Shown: positions 42,680-51,452, counted from the stretch's first letter. The stretch is 64,000 nt of DNA from Nocardiopsis metallicus (GCF_014201115.1 NZ_JACHDO010000001.1:6076001-6140000), one strand, 5' to 3'. Numbers and translations: made by a program. The notes: generated from the letters alone by a model not told the origin.

Positions 42680-43873
42680 ATGGATCGAGTCCTCCCCCCG
42701 ACGTGGCGGCCCTCCAGCGAAGCCGAACTCGAAGCGGCACTGAACGAGGGCGCGTTCACCGAGACGCCCAAACGCGAGGCCAAACAGCAGCTCCGCAGCT
42801 CCAAGGACCAGGCCAAGGACATGGCTTCGTTCGCGATCGACGGCGGGTTGATCGTGGTCGGGGTCCGGGAGATCAAGACCGAGGGCAGGTTCGAACTGGC
42901 ACCGGTCGAGTGGGCCGACCAGATCCTGGAGACCCCGGCCCGGATCGCCGCCTCCTCCTGCGACCCGCCGCTCCAGGTTTCGGTGGACTGGCTGGAGAGC
43001 GCCCTGCCGGGCCACGGGTACCTGCTCATCGAGGTGCCCGCCTCCCCGCTGGCCCCGCACATGGCGGGCGGCGCGTACTACGGGCGCGGCGACCGGGAGA
43101 AGCGGCGCCTGCCCGACGCCGAGGTGGAACGGCTCATCCGGGCCAGGGACACCTCCCTGGACGTGGTGCGCACCGCACTGCGCGAACAGGTGCAGAAGGA
43201 CCCCTTCCCCGAGGGCGAGCTGGCCCACCTGCACGTGGTCGCGCTGCCCTCGCGCCGCATCCCCGGCATGTTCAAGGCCTGGACGGCGGCCGAGGACGCC
43301 CGCCCCCTGCTGTTCGACCTCGTCCGCGACGGGATCTCCGCGCGCACCCGCGAGCGCGGCGGCGAGACCGCCCTGGTCGCCCCGGAGTTCGGGGACCTGT
43401 GGTCCGGGTTCCGCACCGCGGGCGGCGTGGGCATCGCCAGCCAGACCTCGGCGCAGGCCAGGGAACAGAACGACCTGCGGTTCATCGTCCGCGAACGCGG
43501 CGAGGTGTTCCTGTACTGCGGCCGGTCGGCCGACCGCCGGTACGGCCAGCACCTGATCTTCGACGGCGCCCTGGCCTTCCGGGTGCGCGCCTTCCTCGAC
43601 CTGCTCGGCAGCCTCTCCGAGGACGCCGGGTACGGCGGCAGCTGGGACGTGGGCGTGGCCGTCACCAACCTGCACGGCGTGTCCGCCTGGGCCGACGACC
43701 GGTACCCGTCCCCGGGTGTGGAGTACGACGCCGAACGCTACGAACAGGTCACCCGGGTGCCCCAACTGGAACTGGAGAAACCCGGCAGCGCCACGGACCG
43801 CCTCGTCGGCGAGCTGCTCCGCTCCCTGGGCAACGCCTCGGCCCACTCTGAGCTGCTGACCGACCCGGAATGA
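42680..43873 (+). CDS. AlbA_2 (Schlafen-type) putative DNA/RNA-binding protein
   Basis: 397 residues. N-terminal AlbA_2 domain with the E-x-K-x-E core (FTETPKREAKQQLRSSKDQAKDMASFAIDGGLIVVGV, about residues 26-62), seen in Schlafen-like nucleic-acid-binding ATPase/nuclease proteins. The rest (VEVPASPLAPHMAGGAYYGRGDREKRRLPDAEVERLI and a mixed alpha/beta C-terminus) is not recognised. Stand-alone. Members are often linked to mobile elements or defence, but here the neighbours are housekeeping-like. Confidence 0.75.
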   Translation: MDRVLPPTWRPSSEAELEAALNEGAFTETPKREAKQQLRSSKDQAKDMASFAIDGGLIVVGVREIKTEGRFELAPVEWADQILETPARIAASSCDPPLQVSVDWLESALPGHGYLLIEVPASPLAPHMAGGAYYGRGDREKRRLPDAEVERLIRARDTSLDVVRTALREQVQKDPFPEGELAHLHVVALPSRRIPGMFKAWTAAEDARPLLFDLVRDGISARTRERGGETALVAPEFGDLWSGFRTAGGVGIASQTSAQAREQNDLRFIVRERGEVFLYCGRSADRRYGQHLIFDGALAFRVRAFLDLLGSLSEDAGYGGSWDVGVAVTNLHGVSAWADDRYPSPGVEYDAERYEQVTRVPQLELEKPGSATDRLVGELLRSLGNASAHSELLTDPE

Positions 43874-43996
43874 GGCCGGGGGCGTCCGCCGGGCCGCTGT
43901 GACGTCCAGGGCATCCCGTTGCGGCGGCCGAGCGGCCCCGAGCGGTGAGGTGGCAAGCTCGGAGCGAACGGCGATCCGTCTCTGGAGGTACCGAAG

Positions 43997-44386
43997 ATGG
44001 CCAGCAGGCTCACCGAACTCGGCGTCGACTGCGCCGACCCGACCGCCCTCGCCCGGTTCTGGTGCTCGGTCCTCGAATACGAGGTGCACGACGTGGACGA
44101 GGCCGACGGAACCGTCACGATCGGTCCGCCCCGGGCCCTCGGCGGGGACCGGCCCGGTCCGGTGCCGCCTGTCCTGACGTTCGCGCGCGTGCCCGAGGCC
44201 AAGACCGTCAAGAACCGGCTGCACCTCGACGTCAGCCCCGCCGACCGCGAGCAGAGCGAGGAGGTCCGCCGCCTGCTCGACCTGGGCGCCCGGTACGCCG
44301 ACGTCGGTCAGGGCACCGAGAGCTGGGTCGTACTCGTGGACCCGGAGGGCAACGAGTTCTGCGTCCTAGCCGGGCGCCGACCCTGA
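43997..44386 (+). CDS. VOC/glyoxalase-like protein
   Basis: 129 residues, two beta-alpha-beta-beta-beta units: ELGVDCADPTALARFWCSVL and KNRLHLDVSPADREQSEEVRRLLDLGARYADVGQGTESWVVLVDPEGNEFCVL. Actinobacterial glyoxalase-like domain type (DUF/Glyoxalase_6). Ligand unknown. GGAGGT lies 7 bases before the ATG. Convergent with the polymerase gene, 3-base gap. Confidence 0.88.
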   Translation: MASRLTELGVDCADPTALARFWCSVLEYEVHDVDEADGTVTIGPPRALGGDRPGPVPPVLTFARVPEAKTVKNRLHLDVSPADREQSEEVRRLLDLGARYADVGQGTESWVVLVDPEGNEFCVLAGRRP

Positions 44387-44389
44387 CCT

Positions 44390-47300
44390 TCAGAGCTCCT
44401 CCAAGGGCTGGACCCGGGTGGCGGTGACGGTGGGCAGGGCACCCGGGGCGGCACGGCGGATCCGGCCGTGCACGGCCAGCAGCCGCGACGTGAACACCGC
44501 TTCGGCGGAGTGCCGCTGGGCGTCGGAGAACAGGGCCACCTCGATGACGCCGCTGCGGTCCTCGACGCTGGTGAAGATGACGCGTCGGCCCGAGCGGGTG
44601 GGCGGGGTCTGGGTGCAGACCCGGACCCCCGCCACCAGCACCCGGGCGCCGTCGGGGAGCCGGTGCAGATCCCGGGCCTGGACCAGGTTCCTGGTGGAGG
44701 CCAGCTCGGCCAGGCGCGCCGTGTAGGGGTCCAGCCGGTGCCCGGAGAGCTCGTAGCCCAGGGCGCGGAGCTCCTCGCTGACGCGTTCGGTGTGGGTCAT
44801 CGGCGCGGAGCGTCCCGCGGGCACGGCCGTGGGGGTGTCGTTCAGTGAGAGCTGCCCGGGGGTGTCGCCAGGACCGCCCGCGGGCCCGTGGTGGGCGCGG
44901 GCCAGGGAGTGGGCGTGCACGAGCACGTCGCGCCGGTCCGGAGCGCCGGGCGATCCGTCGGCCCCGGCCAGGGCGTCCAGGCCGCCGGCCAGGACCAGGT
45001 TGTCCAACGCCTCCCCGGACAGGCCGCCCCGGGTGACCAGGTCCCGCAGGTCGGCGAAGGGGCGCCGGGCCAGCAGGCGACCGAGTTCGGTCCCGGTGAG
45101 GGCGGCCAGGTCGGCCAGGGCCGGACGCAGCCCCCACCGCCGCTCCCCGATCCGCTCCACACTCCAGTGCCGCTGGGAGGCGTGCAGGTCCAGGCCGAGC
45201 ACGTGCACCCCCATGCGGCGGGCGTCGTTGAGGAGCACCCGGCGCGGGTACATGCCGGGGTCGTGGGTCATCAAACCCGCGAAGAACGCCGCCGGGAAGT
45301 GCCGCTTGAGCCACGCGCTCTGGTACGTGGGCAGGGCGAAGGCGGCCGCGTGCGCCTTGCAGAAGCCGAAGTTGCCGAACGCCGCCACCAACCGCCAGGT
45401 GTCCTCGACGGTGCGGCCGTCGTGTCCGCGTTCGACCATCCGGGTGCGCACCTCCTCCTCCACCTCGCGGCGGCCCTGGTCGGTGGCGAGCGCGCGCCGC
45501 ATCGCCTCGGCCCGGTCCAGCCCGCACCCGGTCATGGTGTCGAGGGCGCGCAGGAGCTGTTCGTGGAAGAGCAGCGCGCCGCCGGTCTCGGCCAGGACCG
45601 GGGCCAGGGCGGGGTGGGGGAGCGGGGGCGGGCAGGCGCCGTCGCGGGCCCCGAGGTAGGCGGCGACCATGTCGGTGCCCATGGGGCCGGGCCGGAACAG
45701 GGAGATGTCGGCGATCAGGTCCGCGATCCCGCGCGGGCGCAGCCGGGAGACCAGTTCTCGCTGGCCCGGGCTCTCGATCTGGAAACAGCCGAGGGTGTTG
45801 GACGCCCCGACCATGTGGGCGGTGGCCGGGTCGCCGTCCGGCAGGGCCTCCAGGTCCGGCCTCCGCCCGGTGGTGCGGTCGATCTCGTCCAGGCTGTGGG
45901 CCAGGGCCGACTGCATCCGCACCCCCAGTACGTCGAGTTTGAGCAGCCCGAGGTGTTCCACGTCCTCCTTGTCCGCCTGGACCATCGGGTACCCGGCACC
46001 GGAGGGCTGTGTGGGCACCCTCTCGCCCAGGGAACGGTCGGCCAGCACCAGCCCGCAGGGGTGCATCGCCACGTGCCGGGGCAGGCCGGACAGGCTTTCG
46101 GCGAGCGCGAAGAGCCTGCGCACCTGCTCGCTGTCCAGACCGTCCAGGCCACGCAGCTCAGGGAGTTCGCGGGCGGTCTCGCTGATCCGGGAGGCGCGTA
46201 CCCGGGGGAAGACCGAGGCGATGCGGTCGACCTCGGCCGCGGGCATCGACAGCGCGGTCCCGGCGTCCCGCAGGGCGCTGCGGGCCCGGTAGGTCTCCAT
46301 CATGGCCACCGCCGCGCTCGCCCCGGGGTGGGAGGCGATGACCGCGTCGTAGGCCTCCAACCTCCTCGCCGACTCCACGTCCAGGTCGATGTCGGGCAGG
46401 CCGGGGCGGCTCGGGGTGCAGAAGCGCTCGAACAGCAGACCGTGGTCCAGGGGGTTGGTCGCGGAGATCCCCAGCAGGTGCACGGTGAGGCTGCCCACCG
46501 CCGAACCCCGGGCGGAGCAGCGGATCTGCTTGTCCCGGATGGCTCGGGCGGCGTCGGCGACGGTGAGGAAGTAGCTGTCCAGGCCCAGCCGGGCGATGGT
46601 CTCCAGTTCCCGCCGTGCGCGTTCGTCCGCGCGCCGGTCGCCTGCCAGGCCCAGCCGGGCGGCGCCCTCGGCGACCCGGTTCCGTAGTTCGGCTCGGGCC
46701 TGGGCGCGTTCGGGCAGGTGGAGGCGGCCCCAGCCCAGATCGGCCCCGGGGTCCAGCGCGCAGGAGGCGGCCAGCGCCAGGGTGTGCGCGATCAGCCGCC
46801 GGGCCCGGGTGCGGTCCCCGGCGCACACGCCGACCGCGGCCCGGAACATCTCCTCGCCTGAGGCCAGGTGGGCCCGGTCGGTGTACGGGGCGGGCCGGTA
46901 GCCGCCGGGGGCGTGCTGCCGGATCCGGTCCAGGGCGCGCGCCACCCCGGCCCGGTCGGGGTTCGGGTAGCGCACGGCGTTGGTGAGCACCACCAGGAGG
47001 TGTTCGTCGTCGGCCAGGCGGATCATGTCCCGGGCGGTGCGCCGCTGCCCGGAGGCGCCGTGGTCGTGCGGTGCCAGGGCGGTCTCCAGGCCCAGCTCCC
47101 GCCAGGAACGCAGCAGTTCACGGGCGTGCGACGGCCGGTCCTGGGCCAGCGCGCGGCCCACGTCGGAGTCGGAGCCGAGCAGCGCGACCAGGCCTTCGCG
47201 GTGTTCGGCCAGCTGCTCGGAGGTGACCGCCACGGGCGCGGCCGCGTGGTGCACCCGGGTGACCAGGCGGCACAGGTTCGCCCAGCCCCGGGCGCCTCGG

Positions 47301-47539
47301 GCCAACAGCACGATGCGTCCGCCCCCGGGCGAGGCGAGGGCGAGGTCGACACCCACCACGGGCCGCACCCCGGTCGCGGCGCATGCCCTGACGTGCTCGG
47401 CGACCCCGAAGAGCCCGTCCCGGTCGGTCAGGGCCACCGCCGGCTGGTCGTCGAAGCCCGCCCGCTCGACCAACGCCGCGGGCGGGGCTGTCCCGTGCCG
47501 GAACGAGAACGCCGAGGCGACGCGCAGATGCGCGAACAC
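44390..47539 (-). CDS. dnaE2: DnaE2-type error-prone DNA polymerase III alpha subunit
   Basis: 1049 residues. C-family polymerase: PHP-like domain (residues 1-70, AHLRVASAFSFRHGTAPPAALVERA, where the usual HxH metal ligands are replaced). The palm with CSARGSAVGSLTVHLLGI and the catalytic acidic motif PDIDLDVES follows (about residues 340-390). Then come the fingers (CGLVLADRSLGERVPTQPSG) and a C-terminal OB domain (VLVAGVRVCTQTPPTRSGRRVIFTSVEDRSGVIEVALFSD). Shorter than replicative DnaE1 (about 1180) and close to DnaE2. A perfect LexA box lies 51 bases upstream, so SOS induction is predicted. In many actinomycetes dnaE2 works with imuA/imuB; these are not adjacent here. Confidence 0.88.
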   Translation of the reverse strand: MFAHLRVASAFSFRHGTAPPAALVERAGFDDQPAVALTDRDGLFGVAEHVRACAATGVRPVVGVDLALASPGGGRIVLLARGARGWANLCRLVTRVHHAAAPVAVTSEQLAEHREGLVALLGSDSDVGRALAQDRPSHARELLRSWRELGLETALAPHDHGASGQRRTARDMIRLADDEHLLVVLTNAVRYPNPDRAGVARALDRIRQHAPGGYRPAPYTDRAHLASGEEMFRAAVGVCAGDRTRARRLIAHTLALAASCALDPGADLGWGRLHLPERAQARAELRNRVAEGAARLGLAGDRRADERARRELETIARLGLDSYFLTVADAARAIRDKQIRCSARGSAVGSLTVHLLGISATNPLDHGLLFERFCTPSRPGLPDIDLDVESARRLEAYDAVIASHPGASAAVAMMETYRARSALRDAGTALSMPAAEVDRIASVFPRVRASRISETARELPELRGLDGLDSEQVRRLFALAESLSGLPRHVAMHPCGLVLADRSLGERVPTQPSGAGYPMVQADKEDVEHLGLLKLDVLGVRMQSALAHSLDEIDRTTGRRPDLEALPDGDPATAHMVGASNTLGCFQIESPGQRELVSRLRPRGIADLIADISLFRPGPMGTDMVAAYLGARDGACPPPLPHPALAPVLAETGGALLFHEQLLRALDTMTGCGLDRAEAMRRALATDQGRREVEEEVRTRMVERGHDGRTVEDTWRLVAAFGNFGFCKAHAAAFALPTYQSAWLKRHFPAAFFAGLMTHDPGMYPRRVLLNDARRMGVHVLGLDLHASQRHWSVERIGERRWGLRPALADLAALTGTELGRLLARRPFADLRDLVTRGGLSGEALDNLVLAGGLDALAGADGSPGAPDRRDVLVHAHSLARAHHGPAGGPGDTPGQLSLNDTPTAVPAGRSAPMTHTERVSEELRALGYELSGHRLDPYTARLAELASTRNLVQARDLHRLPDGARVLVAGVRVCTQTPPTRSGRRVIFTSVEDRSGVIEVALFSDAQRHSAEAVFTSRLLAVHGRIRRAAPGALPTVTATRVQPLEEL

Positions 47540-47590
47540 CGGTCCCCCCTCTCCGCCTGCGAACGCAGCCGAAGGGGAAGACGCTGCTCA

Positions 47591-47606
47591 TCGAACTCGT
47601 GTTCGA
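47591..47606. promoter_or_regulatory. LexA (SOS) box
   Basis: TCGAAC-TCGT-GTTCGA, a perfect palindrome fitting the Gram-positive/actinobacterial consensus CGAACRNRYGTTYG. It lies 51 bases upstream of the dnaE2 start on the minus strand. The MFS gene on the other side starts 158 bases away, so control of dnaE2 is more likely. Confidence 0.92.
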
Positions 47607-47630
47607 CAACTGTAACCCACAATGATCACT

Positions 47631-47651
47631 CCGGGCACACGAGAACCCCAG
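47631..47651. repeat. 21-bp repeat, copy 1
   Basis: Begins CCGGGCACACGA and ends AACCCCAG. Matches 51343-51363 at 20 of 21 positions in the same orientation. Copy 2 belongs to the terminator of the tRNA-Lys remnant. Confidence 0.7.
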
Positions 47652-47764
47652 CTCCGGGGCGGTACGGGCGCGCTCGGCCAGTGTCCGGAAGGCCTGTGGC
47701 GGTGCGGCAACAGTGGCCAAGACGTGATGATCCCTTCACGGGACAGGGTCGGGTAACCGGCACT

Positions 47765-49177
47765 ATGAACCAGACCGCACGGCCCGCACAGCTCTCTCGG
47801 AAAGAGTCATCCCCCTTGCAGAAGGCCACTCGCAAACCCGGCCTCGGCCGCGACTTCAACCGCTTCTGGCTCGGCAGCCTGGCCAGCAACCTCGGCGACG
47901 GCATGATGGTGATCGCCCTGCCCCTGGTCGCGGCCTTCCTCACCAACGACCCCCTCCTCGTCTCCGGGCTCATCGCCGCCCGTTTCCTGCCGTTCCTGCT
48001 GTTCGGACTGGCCGCCGGGGTGATCGTGGACCGGGTCGACCGCGTCCGCCTGATGATCGGGACCAACCTGATCCGCGCCGTCGTGCTGGTCGCCCTGGCC
48101 GGGTTCATCGCCACCGGCCAAGCCACCATCTGGGTGCTGTACGCGGTCATGTTCACCGTCATGACCTGCGAGGTGTTCTACGACCTGGCCGGGCGGGCCC
48201 TCATGCCGGCTCTCGCCCCGGCTGGCACGATCGACCGCGCGAACGGGCGCGTCGAGGGCGGCCGGACCGTCACCCAGGACTTCGCCGGCGGGCCGCTCGC
48301 CGGGTTCCTGTTCGTGGTCTTCGCGTTCCTCCCCATCGCCGTCAACGCCGGTGCGTACGCACTGGGCGCCCTGGTGCTGCTCGGCCTGCCCCTGGCGGTC
48401 CGCCGCGCCCCCGGCCACGACGACTCCGGCCAGGACTCCGCCGCCAAACGCCCCTCGCCCCTGGCCGACCTGCGCGAAGGGTTCGGGTTCGTCTTCCGCG
48501 GCAGTTCCCTCGGCACGATCCTGCTCTTCAACCTGGCGCTCAACGCCGCCTTCACCGCTCTGAGCGCCGTCATGGTGCTGCTCGCCCAGAACCACTTCGG
48601 TGTCCCGGCCGCCCTGTACGGGGTGTTCCTCGGGTCCTCCGCCGTCGGTGCCCTCCTGGGTGCCACCACCGTCGGCCTCCTGGTCGCCCGGCTCGGCCGG
48701 TTCCGGCTGGAGGTGGTGTTCTTCACCGTCACCGGTCTGTGCTTCATCGGCTTCGGCCTGGCCCCCAACGCCTACGCGGCCGTCGCCGCCTGGGTGCTCC
48801 TGGGGTTCGTGATCACCGCGTCCAACATCGTGATGCTCGGTGCCATCCAGCTGATCGTCCCGGGTCGCCAGCTCGGCCGGGTGATGTCGTTCGTCCAGGT
48901 GTCCGGCGCCGCCTTCGGCCCGATCGCCGCCCTCTCCGCGGGTTTCCTCGGCCGGGTGGAGCTGTACTACGTGCCCCTCGCCTCGGGTGTCCTGGTGCTG
49001 GTGTCCCTGGCCCTGGCCGTCCCGGCCCTGCGCCGCGTGGTCACCGAAGCCGACCGGGTAGAGGCCGCCCAGATCGCCGCGCAGGTTGAGCCGTCCGCGC
49101 AGGCCGAGCCGTCCGAGGAGGCTGAGCAGGCCGAACCCTCCGGGCAGGCCGAGCAGGCCGAGCCGTCCGAGAAGTAA
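47765..49177 (+). CDS. MFS transporter with repetitive acidic tail
   Basis: 470 residues, 12 membrane helices of the MFS-3/enterobactin-exporter-like type (FNRFWLGSLASNLGDGMMVIALPLVA, AAGVIVDRVDRVRLMIGTNLIRAVV). The last 35 residues are degenerate repeats of (A/V)EPS-x-QAE and look like an expanded disordered tail. ATG at 47765. Probably drug or metabolite efflux. Divergent from dnaE2. Confidence 0.85.
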   Translation: MNQTARPAQLSRKESSPLQKATRKPGLGRDFNRFWLGSLASNLGDGMMVIALPLVAAFLTNDPLLVSGLIAARFLPFLLFGLAAGVIVDRVDRVRLMIGTNLIRAVVLVALAGFIATGQATIWVLYAVMFTVMTCEVFYDLAGRALMPALAPAGTIDRANGRVEGGRTVTQDFAGGPLAGFLFVVFAFLPIAVNAGAYALGALVLLGLPLAVRRAPGHDDSGQDSAAKRPSPLADLREGFGFVFRGSSLGTILLFNLALNAAFTALSAVMVLLAQNHFGVPAALYGVFLGSSAVGALLGATTVGLLVARLGRFRLEVVFFTVTGLCFIGFGLAPNAYAAVAAWVLLGFVITASNIVMLGAIQLIVPGRQLGRVMSFVQVSGAAFGPIAALSAGFLGRVELYYVPLASGVLVLVSLALAVPALRRVVTEADRVEAAQIAAQVEPSAQAEPSEEAEQAEPSGQAEQAEPSEK

Positions 49178-49313
49178 CCGGCGCCGGAGGACTATTCACT
49201 CCCGAAGGCGGCGACCGTCAGCGAGACCCTGACCGTGCCCCGTCAGAGGCCCGCTCCGTCGCCCGTGACCACGGGTACCTGTCCGTTGCTTCCCAAACCC
49301 CCTGATCCCCGGT

Positions 49314-49367
49314 GATCTTGCTACCAGAAGCAAGTTCAGCGCCGAAGTTCCTCCTGGTAGCAAGATC
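49314..49367. repeat. 14-bp perfect inverted repeat with 26-base loop
   Basis: GATCTTGCTACCAG (49314-49327) and CTGGTAGCAAGATC (49354-49367). The loop itself carries two GAAG..TTC words. It is 137 bases downstream of the MFS stop in a 394-base stretch without a gene. It may be a terminator or a small mobile-element remnant; no transposase is nearby. Confidence 0.8.
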
Positions 49368-49464
49368 ATCCCGGGGCAGGGGACCGAAACAGGCGCCCGA
49401 CCATTCCCGCCGCCGCGGTCACCGCCGGGAGCGGTCGGGGACGTGCGCGAGGTGTTTCGGGCCG

Positions 49465-50417
49465 GGTGTGATGGACGCTCTGGCATATGCCGGGCCGATG
49501 GATAAGTGTCCAAGCGTGGTCACCGGGGTTGGCGATCTCCCGGTGGTCACTACAGCCCCGCCAGCAGTGCCCTACCCGCTCGGCGGGCGTGCGCGGTCTG
49601 GTCCGTTTCCTGCTTGCGGCGCTTGGCCCCCCAGAACCCTGTTCGCGCAGACCCAGAGCCGACTTGGCTTGCCGTCACGGCAACCGAGGTCGGAGGCCAA
49701 CCGCTCTGTGATCTCCTCTGCGAGGCCAGGGACCAGGAGGAGACCTGACAGCGCCCGCACGTGAGGGTTGAGCCGTGTGTGCTCCGGGGCCTTCTGCCAC
49801 GCGGCCCGGAGGTTGGCCAGAGCCACCTCCTGGCGCCCCAGGAGGTGGTGGGCGCGGGCTACGTCGATGAAGTAGTGCGAAGCTCGCTCGACGGGAAGTT
49901 CCCGGGGCGGAGTCCAACCCGCAGCCGCCTGCAGGGCCTGGTCGGGGTCCTCGCACTCCAGGGCCAGGGTGACCTGGTGGACGCGCACCGAAGCGCTGCC
50001 GAAGGCCGTTCCGGTGTAGACCGCCTCCCGGGTGTGCTCAGCTGCGAGGCGTGCTTGTACCAGGTGGGGTGCGGCCTGCCGGGGTTGGCGGTTCCGCGCG
50101 GCGAACACGGCGGCACGCATGTGCAGGGATCCGTAGGCCGCCCACGAGCGCGCGTCCGAGGGCGCCAGATTCTCCGCTGTCCGTTCGAGCAGGCGGCGCC
50201 CTGCTTCGTGTTCGCCGGAGCAGAAGAAGGTTTCCCGCGCACGTAGGTGGCGGCGGCCCGCTTCACCTCGTCCCCGGTCTGGTCGGCTGCGTACAGGAGC
50301 ACCTGGATGGTACGGGCGGAGAGGTGGTGGAGGCCGAACTTGTCCGCGATCGCGTCGGCGGCCCGGTACGCCTGGACCAGCAGCCGGGGCGTCTGAGCAC
50401 GGTCCTGCCCCTGGCTG
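49465..50417 (-). pseudogene. Mosaic pseudogene: phosphotransferase 3' end fused to a broken XRE-regulator copy
   Basis: The low-coordinate part (49465-49735) resembles the 3' end and downstream flank of the phosphotransferase gene at 53767 (EITERLASDLGCRDGKPSRLWVCANRVLG versus EITKRLAPDLACRDGKLSRLWVCANRVLG). From about 49735 to 50417 the DNA is nearly identical to 58413-59096, the C-terminal two thirds of the XRE regulator. A one-base loss near 50235 (TTTCCCGCGC versus TCTCCCCGCGC) breaks the frame, and the helix-turn-helix half is absent. The two parts read through in one frame at the junction (ALSGLLLVPGLAEEITERL). Not expected to be functional. Confidence 0.85.
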
Positions 50418-50452
50418 GACCTCATCCGAGATCTGCGACGAGCGGGAGAATC

Positions 50453-50641
50453 ATGAGCCACCGTACTTGGCACAAGGGTTCCTACAGCGGTAGCGGCGGT
50501 GCGGAGCGCGTCGAGGTCTCGGAGGGAGAGACCGTGCTTGTGCGCGACACCCAGAACAGGGAGCTCGGGCACCTCAGCTTCCCTCCGGCGGCGTGGCAGG
50601 CCTTCCTTGGCGAGGTCAAGGCCGAACAGCCCCGCCCCTGA
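50453..50641 (+). CDS. DUF397 protein
   Basis: 62 residues: RTWHKGSYSGSGGAERVEV followed by ETVLVRDTQNRELGHLSFPPAAWQAFL. In the motif the usual KSSYS reads KGSYS, and the usual NC/DC pair is replaced by ER, so the conserved Cys is missing. GGGAGAA precedes the ATG. It abuts the truncated end of the XRE pseudogene in divergent orientation, suggesting an orphaned regulator-partner pair. Confidence 0.85.
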   Translation: MSHRTWHKGSYSGSGGAERVEVSEGETVLVRDTQNRELGHLSFPPAAWQAFLGEVKAEQPRP

Positions 50642-50740
50642 CGGAGCGAACACGCCCGGGACCGCGCAGAGCATCTTCCGGGCCAAGAGCAGACGTACTC
50701 GCGTTCGATGCTTCAGGGTGAGTGCGCGATCATTTGGACC

Positions 50741-51244
50741 ATGACTTCCATGACTCCACCCGAGCCCGTCACCGCTGGGAACGGTCGGATCAAGGTGTGG
50801 TACCGGTTCGCGCCGCGAGAAGGCTGGCTCCCTCATGACACTGAGGGGTTGTGGGCCACGCGGCTGAGCCGCGATACCGCCCGCGTGGAGAACGCCCCCT
50901 TCCTGCAGGACGGGGTGGCCGAGGGCGAGATCGTGCGGTTCGTGACGGACGCCGATGGCCTCCACTGGGCGCAGGAGCGGGTTGAGGCATCGGGCAACTG
51001 CACCATCCGGGTCCTGCCCGTTCCCTCCGGCCCGCTGGGGCGAAGCCCTCGGGCTGTACACGAGCTGCTGTCGCCGTTTGGCCTGGGTGGCGAGGTTTTC
51101 AGCGAGGAATTCCCGTTGGTCGCCTTCACCGTGCCCGCCGATGCGGACTTCGGCGGACTCAAGGCGTTGCTCGTCCGCGGCCAAGAGGACGGGTGGTGGC
51201 ACTTCGAGGTCGCCTGTGCCACCGACGCGTGGCGCGACGGGTAG
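50741..51244 (+). CDS. DUF4265 domain protein
   Basis: 167 residues. Pattern KVWYRFAPREGWLPHDTEGLWATRL, VENAPFLQDGVAEGEIVRFVTDADG and a C-terminal EEFPLVAFTVPADADFGGLKALLVRGQEDGWWHFEVA fits the DUF4265 family, which is often encoded beside toxin or contact-dependent genes. Function unknown. ATG at 50741. A small hairpin (GGCTC-GCG-GAGCC, 51267-51279) follows the stop. Confidence 0.75.
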   Translation: MTSMTPPEPVTAGNGRIKVWYRFAPREGWLPHDTEGLWATRLSRDTARVENAPFLQDGVAEGEIVRFVTDADGLHWAQERVEASGNCTIRVLPVPSGPLGRSPRAVHELLSPFGLGGEVFSEEFPLVAFTVPADADFGGLKALLVRGQEDGWWHFEVACATDAWRDG

Positions 51245-51353
51245 TCGCTAAACCGGGACTGCCTGAGGCTCGCGGAGCCAGCCCTCACTCAGGTGGAGTC
51301 ATGGGCGATGGCATAGAGCGCACATGAAGTTTCTCGGGTGTCCCGGGCACACG

Positions 51354-51401
51354 AAAACCCCAGGCTAGAACGGTAGTAAACACGCTCTGACCTGGGGTTT
51401 T
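51354..51401 (-). terminator. Rho-independent terminator of the tRNA-Lys remnant
   Basis: AAAACCCCAGG (51354-51364 region) and CCTGGGGTTTT (51391-51401 region) form perfect 11-bp arms with A/T tracts on both ends around about 26 bases. Read on the minus strand it directly follows the tRNA CCA end, where a tRNA terminator is expected. The outer part of the left arm belongs to the 21-bp repeat shared with 47631. Confidence 0.8.
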
Positions 51402-51404
51402 TCC

Positions 51405-51452
51405 TGGTAGGGCCCCAGGGGATCGAACCCTGAACCCGCGGATTAAAAGTTT
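51405..51452 (-). tRNA. tRNA-Lys(TTT) 3' fragment, probable attachment-site scar
   Basis: On the minus strand: anticodon loop CTTTTAA (anticodon TTT), 3' anticodon stem TCCGC, variable loop, T arm CAGGG-TTCGATC-CCCTG, acceptor strand GGGCCCT, discriminator A and encoded CCA. The 5' half is missing: bases before the loop pair only partly and there is no D arm or 5' acceptor strand. Integrases of actinomycete elements commonly recombine within such 3' halves. By the usual geometry the element would lie toward higher coordinates. Confidence 0.85.

Noticed and set aside
42361..43062. Minus-strand frame overlapping the start of the AlbA_2 gene
   Set aside because: Antisense of a conserved domain; its product is Ser/Arg-rich without family features.
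51405..51452. Intact tRNA-Lys gene
   Set aside because: D arm and 5' acceptor strand are absent and the 5' side of the anticodon stem is mismatched, so only the 3' half is present.
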